Source: Nonomuraea sp. NBC_00507
Lineage (GTDB): Bacteria; Actinomycetota; Actinomycetes; Streptosporangiales; Streptosporangiaceae
DNA length: 64,000 nucleotides
Direction: 5' to 3'
Assembly (NCBI RefSeq): GCF_036013525.1
Contig: NZ_CP107853.1
Coordinates: forward strand, 5,642,001-5,706,000
Part shown: in pieces, positions 35,074 through 43,237 of the stretch
Layout of the letters: each line of letters begins with the position of its first letter
How positions within the stretch are numbered: position 1 is the stretch's first letter
Notes under the pieces: model-generated
What the model was told of the DNA's origin: nothing
Database searches by the model: none
The model's input: the letters and a program-made list of their open reading frames with translations, nothing else
Made by a program: the position numbers and the translations under genes

Positions 35074-36342
35074 TCAGGCCTGCTCGAGGCGGGGGCGCAG
35101 CCGGGCGGCCTGCCTGATCGTCCGGCCGGAGAGCCTGGCCAGCGCCATGGCCGCGAGCAGCGCCGCCGCCACGCAGGCCACGCCGCCGAGCTCCAGCGCG
35201 AGCCGCGGACTGAGCGTGTCGCTGAGCCAGCCCAGCAGCGGCCCGCCGAGCGCGCCCGAGCCCGCGCTGACGATGGACAGCGCGGCGATGACCCGGCCGC
35301 GCATCGGCTCTGGGCTGTCGAGTTGCGCGCGGGCCGAGACGGTGGTGTCGACGGCCACCGCGCCCGCCGCGATCGGCACCATCAACGCCGCGAACGACCA
35401 CAGCTCCGGCATCAGCCCGCTCAGCGCCTGCGCCACCCCGATCGCGAACGCGGTGATCAGCAGCAGCCGGATCGTCAGCTCCGGCCGGGCGGCGACCAGG
35501 AAGCCGCCGAGCACCGTGCCGACGGCGAACGCCGTGGACAGCAGGCCGTACCCGCCGGCGCCCGCCTCCAGGGGGCCGGCGCTCATGGCGGCCATGGTGA
35601 CCTGGTAGTTGCGGCCTACGCTGCCCGAGACGAACCACAAGGCCAGTACGACGAGCAGCCAGGGGGTGCGCATGACGTACCGCAGCCCTTCGAGCACGGC
35701 GCCCCGCTGCCGCTCGGCGGCGGCGAGCCGGTGGAACTCCGAGCGCCGCATGGCCGCCACCGCCGCGATCACGACGAAGAAGCTGGCCGCGTTGATGACG
35801 AACAGGCCGGCGTTCCCCGTGACCGGCAGCAGCACGCCCGCCAGGCTCATGCCCAGGATGCGCCCGGCCGAGCTCAGGAGGGAGCCGAGCGCCATCGCGT
35901 TCGACAGGTCGGCGGGGGGCACGACCTGGGCTCCGAACCGGCCGAGCGCCGGGCCGCCCAGCGCGGTCACCACGCCGCCGGCCAGCGCCACTGCGTAGAT
36001 CGGCAGCACGGAGTCGACGCCCGTCACGACGATGGCCGCGAGCACGGCCGCCAGCGCCGCCTGCGCGAGCTGCGCGGCGACCACGACAGGCCGGCTGGGC
36101 AGCCGGTCCGCCAGCGCCCCGCCCCACATGCCCAGCAGCAACGTCGGCAGTGCCTGCATGACGAGGCTCAGTCCCACGCTCGCGGCCGAGCCCGTCATCT
36201 CGAGGATGAGCCAGTTGAGACCGAGCACCTGCATCCAGGTGCCGGTCACCGAGATGATGTCCGCTCCTGCCCAAAGCCGGTAATTGTGATGACGCAGGGC
36301 TCTGATCCCAGAGGAGATCAACGCAGGGGAAGTCAGAGACAA
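35074..36342 (-). CDS. MFS transporter, drug/siderophore-exporter type (EntS-like)
   Basis: A 422-residue permease with 12 predicted TM helices. The motif A-like loop after TM2 is GGALADRLPSRPVVVAAQ, and a related loop in the second half is PMRGRVIAALS. The N-terminus (HHNYRLWAGADIISVTGTWMQ) is typical of EntS-like exporters (MFS_3). The start is TTG at 36342, 7 bases behind an AAGGA site; an ATG close by is out of frame. Upstream on the same strand lies the ABC exporter gene, separated by two hairpins, so the two may form a multi-exporter locus. Confidence 0.87.
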   Translation of the reverse strand: MSLTSPALISSGIRALRHHNYRLWAGADIISVTGTWMQVLGLNWLILEMTGSAASVGLSLVMQALPTLLLGMWGGALADRLPSRPVVVAAQLAQAALAAVLAAIVVTGVDSVLPIYAVALAGGVVTALGGPALGRFGAQVVPPADLSNAMALGSLLSSAGRILGMSLAGVLLPVTGNAGLFVINAASFFVVIAAVAAMRRSEFHRLAAAERQRGAVLEGLRYVMRTPWLLVVLALWFVSGSVGRNYQVTMAAMSAGPLEAGAGGYGLLSTAFAVGTVLGGFLVAARPELTIRLLLITAFAIGVAQALSGLMPELWSFAALMVPIAAGAVAVDTTVSARAQLDSPEPMRGRVIAALSIVSAGSGALGGPLLGWLSDTLSPRLALELGGVACVAAALLAAMALARLSGRTIRQAARLRPRLEQA

Positions 36343-36363
36343 AACATGTCCTTGCCTTGAAGA

Positions 36364-36419
36364 TTCGCCGGAGAATCCAACAGGGCCTTCCGGCGAAGCG
36401 ATTCCGGTCTGGCCGGAAT
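36364..36419 (-). terminator. Two hairpins between the ABC and MFS exporter genes
   Basis: TTCGCCGGA/TCCGGCGAA (36364-36372, 36389-36397; 9 bp) and ATTCCGG/CCGGAAT (36401-36407, 36413-36419; 7 bp) lie in the 104-base gap. In the leftward sense they follow the ABC transporter and precede the MFS start by about 20 bases, so they may terminate the first transcript or attenuate the second. Confidence 0.55.
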
Positions 36420-36446
36420 GTGAGGCAACACACGTTTAAAATGACA

Positions 36447-38180
36447 TCAAACCACTTCTACTGGATGGTCCCTGCTCACCAGCGCCGCGTAGTGGCCTCC
36501 ACGCGCCATCAGCTCGTCGTGAGTGCCGCGCTCGACGATGCTCCCGTGGTCGAGCACCACGATCTGGTCCGCATCGCGCACGGTGGACAGGCGGTGCGCG
36601 ATCGTGATCGTCGTACGGCCCCGCGCCAGCGCGTCGAGCGCCTCCTGCACGGCCCGCTCCGTCTGCGTGTCCAGCGCGCTGGTGGCCTCGTCGAGGATCA
36701 GCACCGGCGGGTCGCGCAGCAGCGTGCGCGCGATGGCCAGGCGTTGCTTCTCGCCGCCGGAGAACCGGTAGCCGCGCTCGCCCACCACCGTGTCATAGCC
36801 GTCGGGCAGGGCGGCGATGTGATCGTGGATGCGCGCGGCCCGCGCCGCCGCCTCCAGTTCCTCGTCCGTGGCCTCGGGGCGGGCGAAGCGCAGGTTGTCC
36901 GCGATCGAGGCGTGGAACAGGTACGTCTCCTGCGAGACCACGCCGACCGTCGCGCTCAGCGTCTCGAACGTCAGCTCCCGCACGTCCACGCCGTCGATCG
37001 TCACCCGCCCGCCCGTGACGTCGTAGAGCCGGGGCGGCAGGTAGCTGAGCGTGGTCTTGCCCGCGCCCGTCTCGCCCACGACGGCCAGGCTGGTGCCCGC
37101 GGGGACCATGAGGTCGACGCCGGTCAGCGTGGGAGTCTCGCCGTAGGAGAAGCCGACCTCCTCGAAGCGCACCTCGCCACGGACGCGCTCGAGCGTACGG
37201 GTGCCGGGGTGGATGTCGACCGGCAGGTCGAGATACTCGAAGATGCGGCCGAACAAGGCCAGCGAGGTCTGCACCTCGACGCCGAGCCGCAGCAGCGACA
37301 CCGCCGGCCGGAACAGGCTCGTCTGCAACGTCGTGAACGCCACCAGCGTGCCGACCGAGATCGTGCCCGTGTACCCGACGGCCCAGTAGATCATCGCGGG
37401 CATCGCGGCCATGACGATCTGGATGGACGACTGCCGCCAGCGCCCCGCCATGCTCATGCGCACTCCGAGGTCGGCCAGCTCGTCCGAGGCCCGGCCGAAG
37501 CGCTCGGTCAGGCCGGCGGCCTGGCCCATCGTCCGGCCCAGCAGGATGCCGCTGATCGACAGCGACTCCTGCACAATCGAAGCGATCTTCGCCAGCTTGC
37601 GTTGCCGCTCGGTGGTGATGCGCTTGCGTTCCGTGCCCACCTTGCGGCTGATCCACACGAACACCGGCAGCAGCAGGAGCGAGATCACGGTCAGCCGCCA
37701 GTCGAGCGCGACCATGGCGGCGATCGTGGCGATCACGGTGGTGAGGTTGGAGACGAGAGAGGAGGCGGTCGAGGTGACCACCTGCTGCATGCCGCCGATG
37801 TCGTTGGCGATGCGCGACTGCACCTCGCCGGTCTTGGTGTGGGTGAAGAAGGCCAGTGACATGCGCTGCAGGTGCGTGTACACCGAGATGCGCAGATCGT
37901 GCATGACCCGCTGGCCGATCGTGGTGGAGATCAGGGTCTGCACCACGTCGAAGACGCTGGTCGTGACCGCGACCGCGATCATGCCGAGGGCGAGCAGCGC
38001 CAGCAGCCCGGCGTCCCTGGCCGGGATCGCCACGTCCAGCACCTCGCGCAGCAGGAACGGCTGGGCGAGCGACACGAGCGAGGCGAGCAGGATGAGCGAG
38101 CCCACGAGAGCCAGACGGCCACGGTAGGCGCGGAACAGCGTGATGATGCGCCGCAGCGGCGCCCGTGGTTCCTCCGCCAA
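36447..38180 (-). CDS. ABC transporter, fused permease and ATPase (multidrug exporter type)
   Basis: A 577-residue half-transporter: six-TM exporter domain (about 20-310) and nucleotide-binding domain (335-575). Walker A is VVGETGAGKTTL, the Q-loop is VVSQETYLF, the signature is FSGGEKQRLAIAR, Walker B is VLILDEATSALD and the switch is IAHRLSTV. TTG at 38180 is preceded by AGGAG at 7 bases. After Walker A it reads SYLPPRLYD, where most exporters have xxLxxRFYDP. A divergent MarR gene 68 bases away is the likely regulator, suggesting inducible efflux of a toxic small molecule. Confidence 0.92.
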   Translation of the reverse strand: MAEEPRAPLRRIITLFRAYRGRLALVGSLILLASLVSLAQPFLLREVLDVAIPARDAGLLALLALGMIAVAVTTSVFDVVQTLISTTIGQRVMHDLRISVYTHLQRMSLAFFTHTKTGEVQSRIANDIGGMQQVVTSTASSLVSNLTTVIATIAAMVALDWRLTVISLLLLPVFVWISRKVGTERKRITTERQRKLAKIASIVQESLSISGILLGRTMGQAAGLTERFGRASDELADLGVRMSMAGRWRQSSIQIVMAAMPAMIYWAVGYTGTISVGTLVAFTTLQTSLFRPAVSLLRLGVEVQTSLALFGRIFEYLDLPVDIHPGTRTLERVRGEVRFEEVGFSYGETPTLTGVDLMVPAGTSLAVVGETGAGKTTLSYLPPRLYDVTGGRVTIDGVDVRELTFETLSATVGVVSQETYLFHASIADNLRFARPEATDEELEAAARAARIHDHIAALPDGYDTVVGERGYRFSGGEKQRLAIARTLLRDPPVLILDEATSALDTQTERAVQEALDALARGRTTITIAHRLSTVRDADQIVVLDHGSIVERGTHDELMARGGHYAALVSRDHPVEVV

Positions 38181-38248
38181 ATGGTGCTCCTCTCAGATGT
38201 CCACTCAAACAGAGGTTAACTCATATTTGTTCCGGCTAAGCTTAAGGC

Positions 38249-38674
38249 ATGGCGGAAAAGGAGCTCGCGGAGCTCTTGCACCAGGTCAGCCGGCGGCTGC
38301 GGCATGGATACGTGCGGCGGCTGGTCCCGCTCGGACTCAGCCCGAGCCAGGCGCGGGCCTTGCGTGTGCTCGCCGACGCCGACCCCGAGCGGCCGCTGCG
38401 GATGGTCCAACTGGCCGAGGAGCTGCGGATCGTGCCGCGCTCGCTCACGCCCGTCGTGGACGCGCTGGAGGAGGCGGGGCTGGTGCGCAGGCAGGTCGAT
38501 CCCGGCAACCGCCGCTCGACGCTGGTCGTCATCACCCACCAGGGGCGCGCCGCTGCCGGGCAGGCGCGCGAGGCTCGCCGGCAGGCCGGTGAGGAGCTGT
38601 TCGCGGTGTTGTCGGAGGAGCAGCGCGAGCAGTTGGGGGAGCTGCTGGGCGTCGTGGACGGTCAGTTCAGGTGA
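38249..38674 (+). CDS. MarR-family transcriptional regulator
   Basis: A 141-residue winged-helix protein. The recognition helix region (MVQLAEELRIVPRSLTPVVDALEEAGLV) and wing (RQVDPGNRRSTLVVIT) match MarR; the flanking helices form the dimer. It is divergent from the ABC exporter, and the 68-base shared gap contains a TAAGCTTA palindrome at 38236-38243 overlapping its own promoter. This is the classic arrangement of a repressor controlling itself and an efflux pump, the inducer being the pumped compound. The ligand is unknown. Confidence 0.9.
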   Translation: MAEKELAELLHQVSRRLRHGYVRRLVPLGLSPSQARALRVLADADPERPLRMVQLAEELRIVPRSLTPVVDALEEAGLVRRQVDPGNRRSTLVVITHQGRAAAGQAREARRQAGEELFAVLSEEQREQLGELLGVVDGQFR

Positions 38675-38678
38675 CAGC

Positions 38679-38715
38679 GGCGGCGTGGGGGCCGCCTTCA
38701 GCGTTCCACGCCGCC
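38679..38715. terminator. Stem-loop at convergent marR-type and amidohydrolase gene ends
   Basis: GGCGGCGTGG (38679-38688) pairs perfectly with CCACGCCGCC (38706-38715) across a 17-base loop. The right arm lies inside the last codons of the leftward amidohydrolase-like gene. Confidence 0.7.
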
Positions 38716-39738
38716 GACGACCGTCCCGACGCAGGGCGGCGCGGCGAGGAGCGCGGCGTACGGATAGCGGCCGCGCGCGTCGAAGACCGCGAAATCGGCG
38801 CGGGCGCCGGGGCTCAGAGACCCGATCCGGCCCGGCCCGCGATCCATGCCCAGCGCCCTGGCGCCGCCGAGCGTGGCCGCCTCGACCAGCTTGCGATCCA
38901 GCCCCCGGGGCCGCAGTCCGAGCTCACGCGCGTGCCGCTTGATGGCCGTCGCCAGCCCGAGCGGCCCGGCGGCGGACGCCTCGCGGCCGGTGCCGAGGGC
39001 GAGGGAGTTGCCCTCGTCCAGCAGGGCGAGCACGTCGGTCACGGGCGGCGGCACCGACGGGCACAGGGCGACCGTGGTCTCGCGCAGCCGCAGCAGCTTG
39101 CGCTCGCCGGGATCGAGCGACCGCGTGCAGGTGACGTGGCACAGCGGCCCCAGCACCCCGGCCTCATCGAGTGCGGCGGGTGAATGCCGGTCCAGGTCGG
39201 CCAGCAGCCGCAGCCCGAAGGTCCTGGCCAGCACGGCCACGTCCTCCAGCACCTGAGGGTTCCTGGTGCGTGCCGCGATCCCCACCGCGAACGGCCTGTC
39301 GATCTCCCGGATCGCCGTGATGACGGCGTCGCGCTCACGTTCCTCCCAGTCTTCCTCGCTGTCGGCGTTCACCTCGATGTAGGTGATGCCGGGCATCCCC
39401 GCGGGTTCGGCCAGGTGGCACACCACGCTCGCCCGCGCGGTCACCCCACGTGCCGCCGACGGCGGGATCGAGCAGGCGTCGACCGGCCCTGCCACGATCA
39501 TCCCCGGCCACCGGCGCTCCTCGCTGACGGGAAAACACGAGAGCAGCTCGGCCCGCGAGCCCACCTGGAGCACCCGATCGCCCCTGATCACCACGGCGCC
39601 GTCGCGGAGGGGATCGTCGCAGACGGGCAGGACCAGCGGCGCGGAGTGGAGCACGATCGGCACGGGGGAGCGCCGTCCTGGGATCGGCCGGGCAGGCCGT
39701 CTTGCCGTCGGTCCAGCACGCGTCGCAGCAGAGGGCAT
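38698..39738 (-). CDS. Amidohydrolase-fold protein lacking metal ligands (probable pseudoenzyme)
   Basis: A 346-residue protein with the outline of an Atz/Trz-type amidohydrolase: an N-terminal beta-sandwich (VLHSAPLVLPVCDDPLRDGAVVIRGDRVLQVG), the barrel, and the C-terminal GSLSPGARADFAVFD. The usual HxH after PGMI is replaced by AGPVDACSIPP. The later His positions read CHVTCTRSL and ALCPSVPP, and the final GTD is GTGREASAAG. All metal ligands therefore seem lost, pointing to a non-catalytic or changed role. GGGA precedes the ATG at 39738. It follows the PucR gene on the same strand. Confidence 0.78.
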   Translation of the reverse strand: MPSAATRAGPTARRPARPIPGRRSPVPIVLHSAPLVLPVCDDPLRDGAVVIRGDRVLQVGSRAELLSCFPVSEERRWPGMIVAGPVDACSIPPSAARGVTARASVVCHLAEPAGMPGITYIEVNADSEEDWEERERDAVITAIREIDRPFAVGIAARTRNPQVLEDVAVLARTFGLRLLADLDRHSPAALDEAGVLGPLCHVTCTRSLDPGERKLLRLRETTVALCPSVPPPVTDVLALLDEGNSLALGTGREASAAGPLGLATAIKRHARELGLRPRGLDRKLVEAATLGGARALGMDRGPGRIGSLSPGARADFAVFDARGRYPYAALLAAPPCVGTVVGGVER

Positions 39739-39802
39739 CAGCACTCCCGTCGGATTTACCTTTCAGGGAATTAAACGTGAGCTACGCTAGGGAATCAATC
39801 AA

Positions 39803-40960
39803 TCAGGTCGAACCAGGCAAATCCCTAGGTAAGTAGCGTCCGGAGAGCCGGGCCAGCTTCAGGCTCAGGTGCAGGGCGAGCCGCTCGCCGCCGTCCTTCA
39901 GGTCCGTACGGGCGAGTTCCTCCACCCGCTGCAACCGGTAGTACAACGACGTGCGGTGCAGTCTCAGCGCCCGGGACGTGGCCACCGCGCTCCCGGCCAG
40001 GTCCAGATACGTCTCCAGCGTTTCCAGCAGCGGCAGGTACTGCGCGTCCCCGAGCAGGTCCTCGAGCCCCGGATGCAGCTCCTGATCGGGCAGGTGGGTG
40101 AGCAGGCGGTACACGCCCAGCCGCGCCCACTCGGCGGTTCCCCCGAGCCCCGGCACGCGGGCGGCCACCTCGGCCGCGTGCCTGGCCTCCTGGTACGACC
40201 CCACCGCCGCCGCCAGGGTGGGCTTGGCCCGCCCCACCCCGACCACCACTGGGACCGGCATGGCCGCGTGCAGCTCGTCCGGCGAGACCGGCGCCCCGGC
40301 CGTGAGCAGCACGGCGTGGTCGTAGCGGACCAGGTGCAGCGGATGATGCCCGCTGAGCCGCCGCCGCAGCGCCAGCAGCCCCTGCTCCAGCGCCAGCCGG
40401 AGCGGGTCGGACGGCTCGGTCGCCAGCGGCCTGGCCACCTGCACGGTCACCGCCTCCGCCTGCGGGAATGCGCCTGCCTCGATCAGCTGCCTGGCCGCGT
40501 CCGGCTCGCCGAGCAGCACCCCGGTGACCGCCTCCAGCTCACGGTGCGAGGCGAGACCGCTGGCCAGGCTCTCGTGGAACAACGCCAGCGCCAGGCCCGG
40601 GGCGGCGGCCTCGGCCTCGGCGACCTGCGCCTCCGACATGGCCGGCTCGGCGTCGATGAACCACAGGAAGCCGAGCAGCCCGTCGGCGTGCCGCACCGGC
40701 ACGCACACGCGCGGCAGCAGCCCCAGGTGCGGCGCGCCCAGGGTGCGGATGGGACCCGGCGCCTCGTGCACGCCGGCCGCGCGTAACCACTGGCGCACCT
40801 CGGGCGTGGTGTGCCTGCGCAGGATCGAGTCGCGGCGGATGTCGTCCATGGCGCCGTTCTGCTCGCTGTAGGCCACGACACGTTGCACGCGGTCCTCGAG
40901 CAACAGGGGGCGGCCGAGACGGGCGGCGAGCTCGTCAACGGTCCGCTGAAGATCCGCCAC
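39803..40960 (-). CDS. PucR/CdaR-family transcriptional regulator
   Basis: A 385-residue regulator. AAGGGGG before the GTG at 40960 favours this start over an ATG 30 bases upstream. The N-terminal half is a GAF-like sensory domain with segments such as RVQRVVAYSEQNG. A middle GGDEF-like (CdaR) region and a C-terminal PucR helix-turn-helix (LETYLDLAGSAVATSRALRLHRTSLYYRLQRVEEL, in pieces around residues 320-355) follow. The family often controls purine, amino-acid or polyamine catabolism. Its neighbours are a metal-less amidohydrolase and a divergent secreted metalloprotease, both plausible targets. Confidence 0.9.
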   Translation of the reverse strand: MADLQRTVDELAARLGRPLLLEDRVQRVVAYSEQNGAMDDIRRDSILRRHTTPEVRQWLRAAGVHEAPGPIRTLGAPHLGLLPRVCVPVRHADGLLGFLWFIDAEPAMSEAQVAEAEAAAPGLALALFHESLASGLASHRELEAVTGVLLGEPDAARQLIEAGAFPQAEAVTVQVARPLATEPSDPLRLALEQGLLALRRRLSGHHPLHLVRYDHAVLLTAGAPVSPDELHAAMPVPVVVGVGRAKPTLAAAVGSYQEARHAAEVAARVPGLGGTAEWARLGVYRLLTHLPDQELHPGLEDLLGDAQYLPLLETLETYLDLAGSAVATSRALRLHRTSLYYRLQRVEELARTDLKDGGERLALHLSLKLARLSGRYLPRDLPGST

Positions 40961-40990
40961 AACCACCCCCTTACATGCATATTTCAACAT

Positions 40991-41024
40991 TTGTAGGACA
41001 CGCCGCTACAGGTCTTCCCTACAA
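40991..41024. promoter_or_regulatory. Inverted repeat between the pucR-type and protease genes (operator candidate)
   Basis: TTGTAGG (40991-40997) and CCTACAA (41018-41024) are perfect arms; an extra CTACA (41006-41010) inside pairs with the left TGTAG. The element sits in the 106-base divergent region and could bind the PucR-type regulator. Confidence 0.5.
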
Positions 41025-41066
41025 CTGTTCGGTGATCTCCGTCAACAACGTCTATACCGTCGATCC

Positions 41067-43163
41067 GTGAACCTCCCGAAGAAGCTGCTGAAGGGGTTAC
41101 TCGCGGCCATCGTGCTCATCCCGGTGAGCCTCGTGGCGACCCCCGCTTCCGCAGCACCCCCCACCGATCCGGAACACCCATGGCGGCGCGATCACTGGCC
41201 GCGAACGCAGCCCTGGCAGAGCGACACACCCCTCGACGCCCAGACGCTGCGCGGCCGCCCCGCCGGCGGCACCCAGCCCATCGACCCCCAGAACTGGGAA
41301 AATCCCGACAACATGACGTGGGCGGACTACAAGAAGCCGCCCGGCACCAAGTGGAACGACCCCGCGGTGAAGGGGTCGAAGCGCACCTTCAAGGGCGCTC
41401 TCATCCTGCTCGACTACCCCAACCAGCAGTTCGTCGTCACCCAGCCCAAGGGCTCGACGATCTACGCCAACCCGAGCGCCGAGGCCCACGACATCCCGCG
41501 TGACCAGGTCGCGAAGTTCTACGAGGACTTCCTCAACACCCCGAACGACCTCAACAAGGGCCACACCATCCATGAGTACTGGATGGAGGATTCGGGCGGC
41601 CGCTTCGGCGTGGAGCTCACGGGATTCGGCCCGTACACGATGCCGGGCAAGGACCACGAGTACGCCATGGAGTACCAGCGGGACGCCTGCCCGGCCGGCG
41701 ACACCTGCACCAGGAACCTGCGGACCGACGGCAACGCCGCCTGGCTGGCCGCCGTCGGCCCGGACGTGGCCGCGCAGTTCGACTTCGTCTTCTACCTGAG
41801 CGCCGGCCAGGACGAGTCGTCCACGTGGCAGGAGTTCGGGATGATGAAGTTCCCGACGAAGGAGTCCGTGACCGACGAGTGGGGCCCGCCCGACCCCAAC
41901 CTCACCAACTGGTCCAGGACCCGCTACGTCGAGTGGACCTCCTGGCAGGCCGGCTCCAACTTCTGGCCCAACGCCCGCTTCGGCGTCGACTCGGTCCAGG
42001 CGGAGAGCTCCGGCATGGCGGTCTACGCCCACGAGCTGAGTCACATCATGGGCGTCGCCGACAACTACAACAATCCGTACGCCGTGCCGCCCAAACGGGC
42101 GTACACCGGCATCTGGGAGATGCTCAGCCGCGGCAGCTTCAACGGCCCCGGCGGCCCGCACTCGCGCTGGCTGATCCCGCCCACCGCGGGCGCGTCCATG
42201 GGCGCCCAGCACATGCTGCGCAACAAGATCGTGCTGGGGATGGTCGACGAGCAGAACGTCCTGCGGCTGTCGCGCGAGGCGCTGGACGAGTCGGGCCTGG
42301 TCACCGCAAAGGTCCTCGCCCGAGCCGTGCAGCCGGGCCAGGACGAGCTGGCCGGGATCAACATCTCCTTCGACACCGGGGACAAGAGCTCGTGCAGCAC
42401 GGCCGATCCGCTGTGCGACGGCGGCGGCTACGAGAACTACACGGTCGAGGTCGTCGACCGCATGGGCACCGACTCCTTCACCCCCGACTCCGGCGTGCTC
42501 CTGGCCAAGACCAAGAACCAGGACCGGGCCCCCTTCGAGTGGGTGGTCGACGCCAACCCGCAGGACATCGGCATGACCGACTACGTGCTGCCGGACGGCA
42601 CCAAGGTGCCGATCACGATCGGCGACTACCGGCAGTTGTCCGACGCCCTCTTCCACGCGGGCACCGACTCGGGCAGCGAGTACGAGTTCGTCGACGAGGC
42701 CAACCGCCTGCACTTCTACGTCACCGACCTGAAGCGCAACCGTGAGGGCGAGCTGTCCTACACGGTCGCCGTGCGCTCGCTCGACGGCGCGGGACCGCAG
42801 CAGCGCGGCGTCAAACTGCTCCCCGGGGCCGGCGTCCCGGCCGGCAAGAACATCTCCTCCTGCACCTTCCCGCTGTTCAACACCGGCAAGGCGGCCCCGG
42901 CACAGGGCCAGCACCCAGAGGACGTCAGCGCCTACCTGGGCTCCGACGTCTACCGGCTCAAGGCCGAGGTCCAGGGGAAGGGCTGGACCACTCAGGTGCC
43001 GAACGCCCTCGCCTCCGTCGCGTTCGGCAAGCAGGCGCTCGTGACCGTGAACGCGGTCCGCGAGGCCGGCGGCGACCGGCTGGCCAGGGTCAAGCTCACC
43101 GCCACCTCGGAGAGCGACCCGGCCAAGACCATGACCGCCACCTGCCACGTGATCGGCTTGTAG
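41067..43163 (+). CDS. Secreted M6 family metalloprotease (immune inhibitor A-like)
   Basis: A 698-residue secreted zinc protease. The signal peptide ends at PASA (residue 29), followed by a Trp/Pro-rich propeptide (to about 100). The catalytic domain holds HELSH (322-326) with a nearby MGVADNY, the M6 zinc signature. The C-terminal 250 residues are beta-rich, probably a carbohydrate- or protein-binding domain. No ribosome binding site precedes the GTG; TATACC at 41053-41058 ends 8 bases before it, consistent with a leaderless transcript. Related enzymes degrade host or environmental proteins. It is divergent from the PucR-type regulator. Confidence 0.9.
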   Translation: MNLPKKLLKGLLAAIVLIPVSLVATPASAAPPTDPEHPWRRDHWPRTQPWQSDTPLDAQTLRGRPAGGTQPIDPQNWENPDNMTWADYKKPPGTKWNDPAVKGSKRTFKGALILLDYPNQQFVVTQPKGSTIYANPSAEAHDIPRDQVAKFYEDFLNTPNDLNKGHTIHEYWMEDSGGRFGVELTGFGPYTMPGKDHEYAMEYQRDACPAGDTCTRNLRTDGNAAWLAAVGPDVAAQFDFVFYLSAGQDESSTWQEFGMMKFPTKESVTDEWGPPDPNLTNWSRTRYVEWTSWQAGSNFWPNARFGVDSVQAESSGMAVYAHELSHIMGVADNYNNPYAVPPKRAYTGIWEMLSRGSFNGPGGPHSRWLIPPTAGASMGAQHMLRNKIVLGMVDEQNVLRLSREALDESGLVTAKVLARAVQPGQDELAGINISFDTGDKSSCSTADPLCDGGGYENYTVEVVDRMGTDSFTPDSGVLLAKTKNQDRAPFEWVVDANPQDIGMTDYVLPDGTKVPITIGDYRQLSDALFHAGTDSGSEYEFVDEANRLHFYVTDLKRNREGELSYTVAVRSLDGAGPQQRGVKLLPGAGVPAGKNISSCTFPLFNTGKAAPAQGQHPEDVSAYLGSDVYRLKAEVQGKGWTTQVPNALASVAFGKQALVTVNAVREAGGDRLARVKLTATSESDPAKTMTATCHVIGL

Positions 43164-43173
43164 CGGAAAGCCG

Positions 43174-43203
43174 TGGGGTACGGCTGGCGCGGGCCGTACC
43201 CCA
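43174..43203 (+). terminator. Terminator after the metalloprotease gene
   Basis: TGGGGTACGGC (43174-43184) pairs with GCCGTACCCCA (43193-43203), an 11-bp perfect stem with an 8-base loop, starting 10 bases after the stop and followed by TTCGGTT. Confidence 0.82.
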
Positions 43204-43214
43204 TTCGGTTGAAT

Positions 43215-43233
43215 CACCCCCGTAGAGGGGGTG
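43215..43233 (+). promoter_or_regulatory. Hairpin sequestering the ribosome binding site of the NB-ARC/TPR gene
   Basis: CACCCCC (43215-43221) pairs perfectly with GGGGGTG (43227-43233) across GTAGA. The right arm contains the only Shine-Dalgarno-like G run ahead of the TTG start at 43238. Pairing would hide it, suggesting translational control. Confidence 0.5.
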
Positions 43234-43237
43234 TTCA

